Positions 1 to 5,011 of a stretch of 5,296 nucleotides of DNA are shown here, in pieces (position 1 is the first letter of the stretch; every line of letters starts with the position of its first letter). This DNA is from Microcoleaceae cyanobacterium UBA11344 (GTDB lineage: Bacteria > Cyanobacteriota > Cyanobacteriia > Cyanobacteriales > Microcoleaceae). The notes below the pieces were generated by a model. The model searched no databases and was not told the origin of the DNA. It was given only the letters and a program-made list of their open reading frames with translations. The position numbers were made by a program, and so were the translations under genes. The stretch is taken from NCBI GenBank assembly GCA_003483675.1, contig DMYK01000201.1:239-5534 (forward strand). Reading direction: 5' to 3'.

Positions 1-31
1 AAGGGGGGGATAAGAGTTCGATCTTTCGTCA

Positions 32-66
32 CCCCCTACTCCCCTTCTTAAGGGGGATTTAGGGGG
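32..66. repeat. Two-tier G/C-tract hairpin downstream of moeB
   Basis: An outer stem pairs CCCCCTA (32-38) with TAGGGGG (60-66). An inner stem pairs CCCCTT (41-46) with AAGGGG (50-55) around a 3-nt loop. The 2-nt and 4-nt stretches between the stems form an internal loop. It lies about 85 bp beyond the moeB stop codon on the transcribed side. No T-run follows on the minus strand, so a classic intrinsic terminator is unlikely. From memory, CCCCCT...AGGGGGATTTAGGGGGAT hairpins are common dispersed intergenic repeats in filamentous cyanobacteria. Another G-run at 3-9 may belong to the same or a neighbouring copy cut by the window edge. The rest of 1-150 shows no gene. Confidence 0.55.
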
Positions 67-150
67 ATCTAGACTCAGGTAACAGCGAGATTTCTCAGGG
101 GTTTCAGGCTTAAGTTGACACCAATGGGCGAAAGCCTTTGTCCCTACTGC

Positions 151-1323
151 TTAATATTGAGGTACTGACGGGTCTACTTGTTGACTCCAAGCAGTAATTC
201 CGCCCTTAACATTAATCCCATCAATTCCAGCTTCCTTCAAAATGCCCAAAGCCTTCGCCGAACGCCCGCCCATTTTGCAGTGTGCAATCAACCTGTGCCC
301 GTTCAACAATTCCTTGACTTTCTCAACACCTTTGCCGTTTTCAATATCCGGCAATGGCACCAATACAGACCCAGGAATTTGACCAATTTCATACTCATTG
401 GGATTCCGAACATCTAGCAGTAGAAAATCCTTCGCGCCGCTATCAATTAACTCCTTAAGTTCGATCACAGTCATCTCAGCAATTTGCATTTGCTGATTTG
501 CTTCCTGTGCTTTTGCTTGAGGAATTCCGCAGAATTGTTCGTAATCAATTAACTTTTCAATTACCGGGCGCACAGGATTCGGCCGCAATTTCAACTGCCG
601 GAACGTCATATCTAAGGCATTATAAAGCAGCAGTCGGCCGCTCAAAGTAGTGCCTTGACCCAAAATAATTTTGATAGCTTCCGTTGCTTGAATGCAGCCA
701 ATTACTCCAGGTAAAACGCCCAAAACGCCGCCTTCTGCACAGGAAGGTACCATACCTGGAGGCGGGGGTTCTGGGTACAAATCGCGGTAATTCGGGCCGC
801 CTTCGTAGTTGAAAACTGTTGCTTGGCCTTCAAATCGGAAGATAGAACCGTAGACGTTGGGCTTATTTAAAAGCACGCAAACGTCGTTCATCAAATAGCG
901 AGTCGGGAAATTGTCCGTACCGTCGATTACGATATCGTAAGGAGTGGCAATGTCGATCGCATTTTCGGAACTGACACGAGTTTCGTACAAATCAACTTGA
1001 CACAAAGGATTGATTTCTAAAATCCGATTTTTCGCAGATTCAATCTTCGGTTTACCTACCCAAGATGTTCCGTGAATTATCTGCCGCTGCAAGTTGGAAG
1101 TGTCAACAATATCAAAGTCTACGATGCCAATGCGACCAACACCTGCGGCGGCCAAATACAGCAGCAGCGGCGAACCGAGCCCTCCCGTACCGATGCAGAG
1201 TACGCTGGCAGCTTTCAGCCGCTTCTGGCCATCCAATCCCACTTCTGGCAGGATGAGGTGGCGAGAGTAGCGTTCGTATTCTTCTTTGTTGAGCTGGATC
1301 TCGTCCAGATTAGGATTTAGCAT
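151..1323 (-). CDS. moeB: MoeB/MoeZ-type sulfur-carrier adenylyltransferase fused to a rhodanese domain
   Basis: This cytoplasmic E1-like enzyme (390 aa) adenylates the C-terminal glycine of a ubiquitin-like sulfur carrier (MoaD, ThiS or CysO type), and its rhodanese domain supplies sulfur to make the thiocarboxylate. The N-terminal E1 domain (about 14-255) has the ATP loop GTGGLGSP at 45-52. NLQRQ at 77-81, K93 and DGTDNF at 134-139 give R80, K93 and D137, matching the known MoeB nucleotide and Mg ligands. C195 in SCAEGG is the conserved E1 cysteine. The C-terminal rhodanese domain (about 283-388) has active-site loop CKMGGR with C349. The two CxxC zinc pairs of E. coli MoeB are absent: PNYRDLY stands at 177-183, and only C265 remains later. 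This is the pattern of mycobacterial MoeZ, which I recall as typical of cyanobacteria too. Start is ATG with no Shine-Dalgarno, and length is normal for the fused form. It lies 79 bp downstream of a JAMM protease gene, which favours a CysO-like role as well as, or instead of, molybdopterin synthesis. The family is certain; the exact carrier is not. Confidence 0.95.
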   Translation of the reverse strand: MLNPNLDEIQLNKEEYERYSRHLILPEVGLDGQKRLKAASVLCIGTGGLGSPLLLYLAAAGVGRIGIVDFDIVDTSNLQRQIIHGTSWVGKPKIESAKNRILEINPLCQVDLYETRVSSENAIDIATPYDIVIDGTDNFPTRYLMNDVCVLLNKPNVYGSIFRFEGQATVFNYEGGPNYRDLYPEPPPPGMVPSCAEGGVLGVLPGVIGCIQATEAIKIILGQGTTLSGRLLLYNALDMTFRQLKLRPNPVRPVIEKLIDYEQFCGIPQAKAQEANQQMQIAEMTVIELKELIDSGAKDFLLLDVRNPNEYEIGQIPGSVLVPLPDIENGKGVEKVKELLNGHRLIAHCKMGGRSAKALGILKEAGIDGINVKGGITAWSQQVDPSVPQY

Positions 1324-1349
1324 GATATTCTGTATAGTGGCATTTTTGA

Positions 1350-1355
1350 ATTATA
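1350..1355 (-). promoter_or_regulatory. Possible -10 box for moeB
   Basis: The minus strand reads TATAAT exactly here, 26 bases upstream of the moeB ATG and inside the 79-bp gap after the JAMM gene. No convincing -35 hexamer sits 16-18 bp further upstream. This could be a weak internal promoter giving moeB its own transcript. The gap is AT-rich, so a chance match is quite possible. Confidence 0.25.
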
Positions 1356-1402
1356 TCCTATCTGAATCTTTTGCAGTTTTACGTGTTTGTAATTTTTACT
1401 AA

Positions 1403-1882
1403 TTATTTCTTAATCTGGGTCAGTTCTACCGTGAGAATTTCCTCTGCTTGGAACTTGTGACTCGTGTCAAGACTCCAACTGCGGAGGTCTTCTGAACAGC
1501 CTTGTCGAACCGAGACAATAATGTAGGAGTATTGTGGCCAGGCTAGGGTTCGATCGCACTCTGAGGGCACCGCAGCACAATCTGGGTGAGAATGGTAGAT
1601 GCCGATAATTGCCAAGTCGCGATCGCGCCCATCTTTCATCGCCTTCAGCATATCTGCTGGTGATATAGCATATCTGCGTTGTTTTGTCAATACTTTTTGT
1701 TCCGGGCAATGATCTTCAGCTTCCGCACTCCAAGCATTTTTAGTTGGCAAAACTTCTACTAAAGTTTTAAGATCGCCTGTAACTTGACCGAGTAATAAAC
1801 CGCAGCACTCTTCAGGGTAAGTATTTTCGGCGTGGCTGCGGATGGATAAAAGGTGAGAGTCAGAAAGTGCGATCGATTGCAT
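1403..1882 (-). CDS. JAMM/MPN (Mov34) zinc metalloprotease, Mec-like, M67 family
   Basis: This protein (159 aa) is a soluble single-domain zinc isopeptidase of the bacterial Mec/JAB class, which cleaves after the terminal Gly-Gly of ubiquitin-like sulfur carriers or their adducts. The full JAMM motif is present. The catalytic glutamate is E25 in PEECCGLLLG (23-32). H97, H99, S107 and D110 form the HxH-x7-S-x2-D zinc site in HSHPDCAAVPSECD. RYAISPADML at 70-79 matches the usual segment before the active-site strand. Cysteines at 102 and 109 sit in the catalytic loop. Start is ATG with no clear ribosome binding site. In Mycobacterium tuberculosis the homologue Mec releases cysteine from the carrier CysO, which MoeZ activates. 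Here the MoeZ-like gene is the next gene downstream on the same strand, which supports the same type of role. No carrier or cysteine synthase is visible nearby. Functional class is secure; the substrate is inferred. Confidence 0.9.
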   Translation of the reverse strand: MQSIALSDSHLLSIRSHAENTYPEECCGLLLGQVTGDLKTLVEVLPTKNAWSAEAEDHCPEQKVLTKQRRYAISPADMLKAMKDGRDRDLAIIGIYHSHPDCAAVPSECDRTLAWPQYSYIIVSVRQGCSEDLRSWSLDTSHKFQAEEILTVELTQIKK

Positions 1883-1942
1883 TGGATTTTATTGTAGGTT
1901 TTATTGTCAAGTGCGATCGGGCTTTGATCTTCTCTAAAAAAC

Positions 1943-1984
1943 AACGAACCGCGAAGACACGAAGGACACAAAGGAAGAAAAGAG
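1943..1984 (+). repeat. CGCGAAGGA-type intergenic repeat, copy 1
   Basis: This 42-bp copy starts AACGAACCGCGAAGACACG and is identical to the copy at 2121-2162 except for one A/G difference in its first third. Its core is built of imperfect 9-nt units (CCGCGAAGA, CACGAAGGA, CACAAAGGA). It runs into a pure purine tract (1970-2000) on this strand. The copy lies about 60 bp upstream of the JAMM gene, so it may fall in that gene's leader or promoter region. There is no open reading frame and no transposase nearby. Confidence 0.8.
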
Positions 1985-2055
1985 AAGGGAAGAGGAAGAG
2001 TTTATAATTAATTACCTGCACTTACAATATCTAAACCTGAGATTTTTTGATGTTT

Positions 2056-2094
2056 CTCGCCTTCCTCTCTGTGTCCTCTGCGCCCTCTGCGGTT
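2056..2094 (-). repeat. CGCGAAGGA-type intergenic repeat, inverted divergent copy
   Basis: Read on the minus strand, this begins AACCGCAGAGGGCGCAGAGG and continues with the same 9-nt rhythm as the two plus-oriented copies. G and A are swapped at several matching unit positions and one extra G is present. It is clearly a diverged member of the same family in opposite orientation, lying between the other two copies. From memory, both the 'GCGAAGGA' and 'GCAGAGGA' flavours are common in cyanobacterial intergenic DNA. Confidence 0.7.
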
Positions 2095-2120
2095 AGTAAA
2101 AAAAGTCCCTATAGAACTTT

Positions 2121-2162
2121 AACGAACCGCGAAGACGCGAAGGACACAAAGGAAGAAAAGAG
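2121..2162 (+). repeat. CGCGAAGGA-type intergenic repeat, copy 2
   Basis: This copy matches the one at 1943-1984 at 41 of 42 positions and has the same orientation. It ends 9 bp short of the ferredoxin stop codon. Its 9-nt units are CCGCGAAGA, CGCGAAGGA and CACAAAGGA, followed by a purine tail. The near-identity of the two copies, against the divergence of the inverted one between them, suggests recent copying or gene conversion between the outer pair. Confidence 0.8.
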
Positions 2163-2171
2163 TCAATTCAA

Positions 2172-2399
2172 TCAAGTGGGTGTTTGCTGTAACTCTGGCC
2201 GCTCATCGGCGACGATCGCACCTTCGACAGGACATACCTGCAAACAAATGCCGCAGTCAATGCAGGTATCAAAATCAATCCAAAACCAATCCGTACCCTT
2301 GACATTTTTGCCTGGACCGGGGTGAATGCAAGCCACCGGACAAGCGCCGACGCAATCAGCAATCCCTTCGCAAATATTCGTAACGATAGTATGTGACAC
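2172..2399 (-). CDS. Small dicluster ferredoxin, predicted 3Fe-4S/4Fe-4S (Fed8-like)
   Basis: A 75-aa soluble electron carrier of the bacterial dicluster type. Cysteines fall at 10, 16, 20, 24 and 46, 49, 52, 56. The second set, CIDCGICLQVCP, is canonical. The first, CEGIADCVGACPVAC, lacks the usual CxxC start. Compared with Azotobacter ferredoxin I, C20, C46, C49 and C52 should hold a 4Fe-4S cluster, and C10, C16 and C56 a 3Fe-4S cluster, leaving C24 free. The insert between the halves (HPGPGKNVKGTDWFWIDF) is as I remember in Synechocystis Ssr3184 (Fed8). Translation starts at GTG, with a weak GAG 6 nt upstream; this gives the family's MSHTIVT beginning. The SGNH gene ends 32 bp upstream on the same strand, so co-transcription is possible although function is unlikely to be shared. 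The redox partner is unknown. Confidence 0.93.
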   Translation of the reverse strand: MSHTIVTNICEGIADCVGACPVACIHPGPGKNVKGTDWFWIDFDTCIDCGICLQVCPVEGAIVADERPELQQTPT

Positions 2400-2431
2400 A
2401 GTGTTCTCAATTCTTCGGATGTTGATTAACC

Positions 2432-3538
2432 TTATCGAGCTTTGTCTGATTTGCCAAGCAGCCCAAACAAATCTTCAGCCACAGCTTTGTGACCGTCTTT
2501 GTCAAGGTGAACGGTATCAAATTTAATATACATCGGGGCAAAACGACCTTCTTTTTGAGCAATTTGCGATCGCCCCTCCTGAACTCCTTTAGTAGAATCG
2601 ACATAGGGCAAACCAAGGGACTTACTAATTTCCCCAAGTCGTTTCCCCGCATCCATAGTCAGCCGCTGTCTAGGTACTTGCTGTTCGTTATCAGAAAAGC
2701 CGTCAAAAGCCATAAAGCGAGGAGGCAAGTACACCACAGCCAAAGAGTGGCCGTCAGCGGCAACGGAGTCCCGGAGTACGCTCAAATCGGTCTCGAATTG
2801 CTTCCAAGCTCTTTCAGTGACATCGGGAGGCAAATCAGCCTGCTGCCAACCCAAGGCTAGGGTTGCGCCCAAAGGAACATCCGGTTTCAGGTTGTTGTTT
2901 GCCAAACCCAGGAAGTACAAGCATTTTTGGGCGTTGATTTTCAGCCAAGACGGGGTAGCTAAGATTTGGAACTGGTTTTTCAGACCCGCCAGCTTGGATT
3001 TGGCAATTGGCTGCAGATAAGGGTTTGCAGTTACTGATTTGTCATCGCGACGAAACCAGGTCATCGAGACCAAGTTGTTGTCTACCGCCAGTATGACTAA
3101 ATCTGGCTGGTACTGAGACCACAGGTTCCGGTAAACCGTGTTGATTTCCTTAAGGGTATAACCCTCTAAAGCGCTATTGATGTAGGTTGCCTTAGTGCCA
3201 TTTTTATGAAAAACAGTTGCTAGCTGGGCTGGCCAAGTATCTTCCGCAGCAATCCCAGTACCGAAGGTGGTGGAATCTCCCATTCCCAGGATTCGCAACT
3301 CGCCTGGAGCTTTTTTAATCGGGATGACCGGGCCACGATTGCCGGGACTGCTAACGGCGATGGGATGACCGCCTGTGAATTCCCGATCGAAAACATTATT
3401 AGTATACTCAGGAGCAATAACTTGCAAGAGTGTTTCTAATAATACCACTGCCAACAATACCTTTGACAAATCCACAGCAATGCAGCGTACTGTGGTTTTT
3501 AAATTGGGAATGGCCTTGTCATTAAATATCTGATTCAT
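2432..3538 (-). CDS. Membrane-anchored SGNH/GDSL hydrolase-like protein, probable O-acyltransferase partner
   Basis: This 368-aa protein has one hydrophobic N-terminal segment (about 21-42, rich in V and L) and no obvious cleavage site. It is probably a signal anchor with the catalytic domain outside the cytoplasmic membrane. The SGNH fold is shown by block I GMGDSTTFG (85-93) with nucleophile S89, a block II-like NSALEG (121-126), VDNN (152-155) in the block III position, and DTVHLDKDGH (341-350), giving the D341/H344 dyad. Proteins of this type (AlgJ/AlgX or PatB-like) pass acyl groups from an MBOAT partner to a polysaccharide, or remove them. An MBOAT gene ends only 19 bp upstream on the same strand, which strongly supports an acylation pair. 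Start is ATG with no clear Shine-Dalgarno. The acceptor glycan cannot be read from sequence, and an esterase role is the main alternative. Confidence 0.88.
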   Translation of the reverse strand: MNQIFNDKAIPNLKTTVRCIAVDLSKVLLAVVLLETLLQVIAPEYTNNVFDREFTGGHPIAVSSPGNRGPVIPIKKAPGELRILGMGDSTTFGTGIAAEDTWPAQLATVFHKNGTKATYINSALEGYTLKEINTVYRNLWSQYQPDLVILAVDNNLVSMTWFRRDDKSVTANPYLQPIAKSKLAGLKNQFQILATPSWLKINAQKCLYFLGLANNNLKPDVPLGATLALGWQQADLPPDVTERAWKQFETDLSVLRDSVAADGHSLAVVYLPPRFMAFDGFSDNEQQVPRQRLTMDAGKRLGEISKSLGLPYVDSTKGVQEGRSQIAQKEGRFAPMYIKFDTVHLDKDGHKAVAEDLFGLLGKSDKAR

Positions 3539-3557
3539 GATTTTTTAAGCCGACCGA

Positions 3558-4853
3558 TTAGAACTGGAAGTAAAGGAAATTTGAACTTGAAGCACCGGCG
3601 AAGGTAAACATTAGCGCGATCGCCATTGCACAAGTAATCCACTTGAGCGAATTTGGGTGGTTTTGTGTCCAACTCATCCATTTTTGCTTCAAATCAAACC
3701 ATTCAACTAGCAGAATTGTGGCTATGTAGAATAGCGGCCGATAGTCAATGGGTATCCGCCCGTCAGCAAAGGTGAATATCCGCTCCAATACGACAACGGC
3801 ACTGTTCAAATTCGAGGCCCGGAAGAATATCCAAGAAGTACAAATTAGACACAAGGTAACCAGCCAGCGGATGAAATACTTGATTTTAGAAGTTGGCTTA
3901 GATGAAAGTCCAGTTGCTCGTTCAATGGAGAGCATTGCTCCTTGCAAACCTCCCCAAACAACCCAGTTCCATCCAGCACCGTGCCATAGTCCTCCCAGTA
4001 GCATCGTAATCATCAAGTTGGCATAAGTGCGGAGATTGCCGCCCCGATTTCCGCCTAGAGGAATGTAGAGGTAGTCGCGCCACCAATTTGATAGGGAAAT
4101 GTGCCACCTGCGCCAGAAATCAGTAATGCTATAGGCTAAATAAGGTTTCTCAAAATTTTTCGGCAGTTCAATTCCCAATAGGCGAGCCGAGCCGATCGCA
4201 ATATCCGAATAACCCGAAAAGTCACAGTATACTTGAACGGTATAAGCCAATGTACCCAGCACAAGCCCCAGCCCGGAAACATTTTCTGGACTGGCGAAAA
4301 CTTCGTTGGCTATTGGTGCGATCGAATCAGCTACATAAACTTTTTTTAGCATTCCCCAGACAATCTGAGCAATACCGCTGCGAATCGCAATCCAGTCCAC
4401 CGATGAATCACAGGCAAACTGGGGCATGAGAACCTCGGCGCGGACGATCGGCCCAGCCAGCAGGCTAGGGAAGAAAATCACGTACAGCCCTACGTCGAGG
4501 ATTGACTTTCTAGCCTTGGTAACGCCCTTGTAGACATCGACTATGTAGCTAATCGTTGAAAACGTGTAAAAAGAAATACCCAGAGGTAATAGCAGGTTGA
4601 GTTGAGGTAAAAGCCTAAATCCCAACAGCGAATAACTCGAATCTAAGAAGAAGTTTGCGTACTTGAACACAAACAGAGTGCTAATAACTACAGCCAGAAA
4701 AGTAATTAAGGCCGTAGTTCGGTTTCTCTGTTTAGTCTCATCGTCGATGATTCGAGCTGTTTTATAAGCCAGCAGGGTATAGCCAACTATTAAAATTGAG
4801 TATGGTACGCTCCAAGCCCAATAAAAAGAGTAGCTAGCCAATAGCAAAACCAA
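3558..4853 (-). CDS. MBOAT family O-acyltransferase (AlgI-like), main open frame; N-terminus frameshifted
   Basis: A polytopic inner-membrane enzyme that moves acyl groups (usually acetyl) across the membrane for O-acylation of surface polysaccharide. The open frame encodes 431 aa with many hydrophobic segments. Hallmarks are DFWRRWHISLSNWWRDYLYI (245-264), PLGGNR (265-270) and GGLWHGAGWNWVVWG (287-301), with the catalytic histidine at H291 and a second conserved histidine at H251. QVYCDFSGYSDIAIG (207-221) is also typical. The frame can only begin at a poor TTG (4853-4851), just before LLLASYSFYWAW, a segment that in AlgI proteins follows the first helix. That missing helix, with an MLFNS start, lies directly upstream in another frame. 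One restored base would give about 459 aa, the normal family length. The SGNH gene follows 19 bp downstream. The family is certain; whether the gene works depends on whether the frameshift is real. Confidence 0.92.
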   Translation of the reverse strand: MVLLLASYSFYWAWSVPYSILIVGYTLLAYKTARIIDDETKQRNRTTALITFLAVVISTLFVFKYANFFLDSSYSLLGFRLLPQLNLLLPLGISFYTFSTISYIVDVYKGVTKARKSILDVGLYVIFFPSLLAGPIVRAEVLMPQFACDSSVDWIAIRSGIAQIVWGMLKKVYVADSIAPIANEVFASPENVSGLGLVLGTLAYTVQVYCDFSGYSDIAIGSARLLGIELPKNFEKPYLAYSITDFWRRWHISLSNWWRDYLYIPLGGNRGGNLRTYANLMITMLLGGLWHGAGWNWVVWGGLQGAMLSIERATGLSSKPTSKIKYFIRWLVTLCLICTSWIFFRASNLNSAVVVLERIFTFADGRIPIDYRPLFYIATILLVEWFDLKQKWMSWTQNHPNSLKWITCAMAIALMFTFAGASSSNFLYFQF

Positions 4854-4936
4854 CGTCGGTAGTGCGGTGTCAGTAAGTAATACACATACACCACAACTAC
4901 CAAGAATCCTAAAAACAATGTGGAGTTAAACAGCAT
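4851..4936 (-). pseudogene. Frameshifted 5' end of the MBOAT gene (canonical start and first helix)
   Basis: From the ATG at 4936-4934 the minus strand reads MLFNSTLFLGF, then a valine-rich hydrophobic stretch, then YYLLTPHYRR: 28 codons ending at 4853. MLFNS followed by one helix and a short basic loop is the classic beginning of AlgI-type MBOAT proteins. The main frame resumes at GTT (4850-4848), leaving two bases (4852-4851) where a codon is needed, so one base appears to be missing. Without correction this frame ends at a TAA at 4792-4790 after 48 aa. A GAAGAG element lies about 12 nt upstream of the ATG. No convincing slippery heptamer is seen, so programmed frameshifting is less likely than an indel or a sequencing error. 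Confidence 0.75.
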
Positions 4937-4984
4937 TTTTGACTTTGACTCTTCAACTGGGGACTAACGCTCACTATGTTAATA

Positions 4985-5001
4985 AGAACAAAAAGTGTTC
5001 T
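4985..5001. other. Short stem-loop between hisZ and the MBOAT gene
   Basis: AGAACA (4985-4990) pairs perfectly with TGTTCT (4996-5001) around a 5-nt loop. It starts about 10 nt after the hisZ stop codon on the minus strand. The stem is short and A/T-rich, and only TATTAAC follows, so it would be a weak terminator at best. It could partly separate hisZ from the acylation genes. Confidence 0.25.
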
Positions 5002-5011
5002 GTAACAACTT

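Larger units (their letters stand above)
2056..2162 (-). other. Long imperfect RNA hairpin after the ferredoxin gene
   Basis: In minus-sense RNA, the copy at 2125-2162 (5' arm) folds onto 2056-2094 (3' arm) around a loop of about 30 nt. By hand I count 38 paired columns: 25 Watson-Crick, 8 G-U, 5 mismatches, plus one bulged G. The hairpin begins 9 nt after the ferredoxin stop codon, so it would form the 3' end of that transcript. No U-tract follows, so it is not a standard terminator. It could protect mRNA from decay or slow read-through into the JAMM gene. The pairing is visible; the function is inference. Confidence 0.5.

Noticed and set aside
127..136. GGC-GAAA-GCC mini-hairpin just after the moeB stop
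   Set aside because: The stem is only three base pairs and no T-run follows; it is too weak to call a terminator.
1905..1910. Perfect TTGACA (-35 consensus) on the minus strand upstream of the JAMM gene
   Set aside because: The only -10-like hexamers (TACAAT, TAAAAT) follow after 8 and 13 bp, both too short, and the second would put the transcription start inside the coding region.
2003..2028. TATAAT and TACAAT on the plus strand within the repeat-bearing spacer
   Set aside because: No plus-strand gene follows and no matching -35 is seen; the stretch is simply AT-rich.
2047..2325. Plus-strand open frame of 92 codons across the repeats and the ferredoxin tail
   Set aside because: Its first half is repeat sequence and its second half is antisense to the clearly real ferredoxin gene; there is no recognisable domain.
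2489..2860. Plus-strand open frame of 123 codons
   Set aside because: It lies wholly antisense to the SGNH gene, whose motifs are convincing; no domain or ribosome binding site is seen.
4843..4856. Programmed ribosomal frameshifting in the MBOAT gene
   Set aside because: The overlap CGT-TGG-TTT-TGC contains no X-XXY-YYZ heptamer in the upstream frame and no obvious downstream stimulatory hairpin, so an indel or sequencing error fits better.
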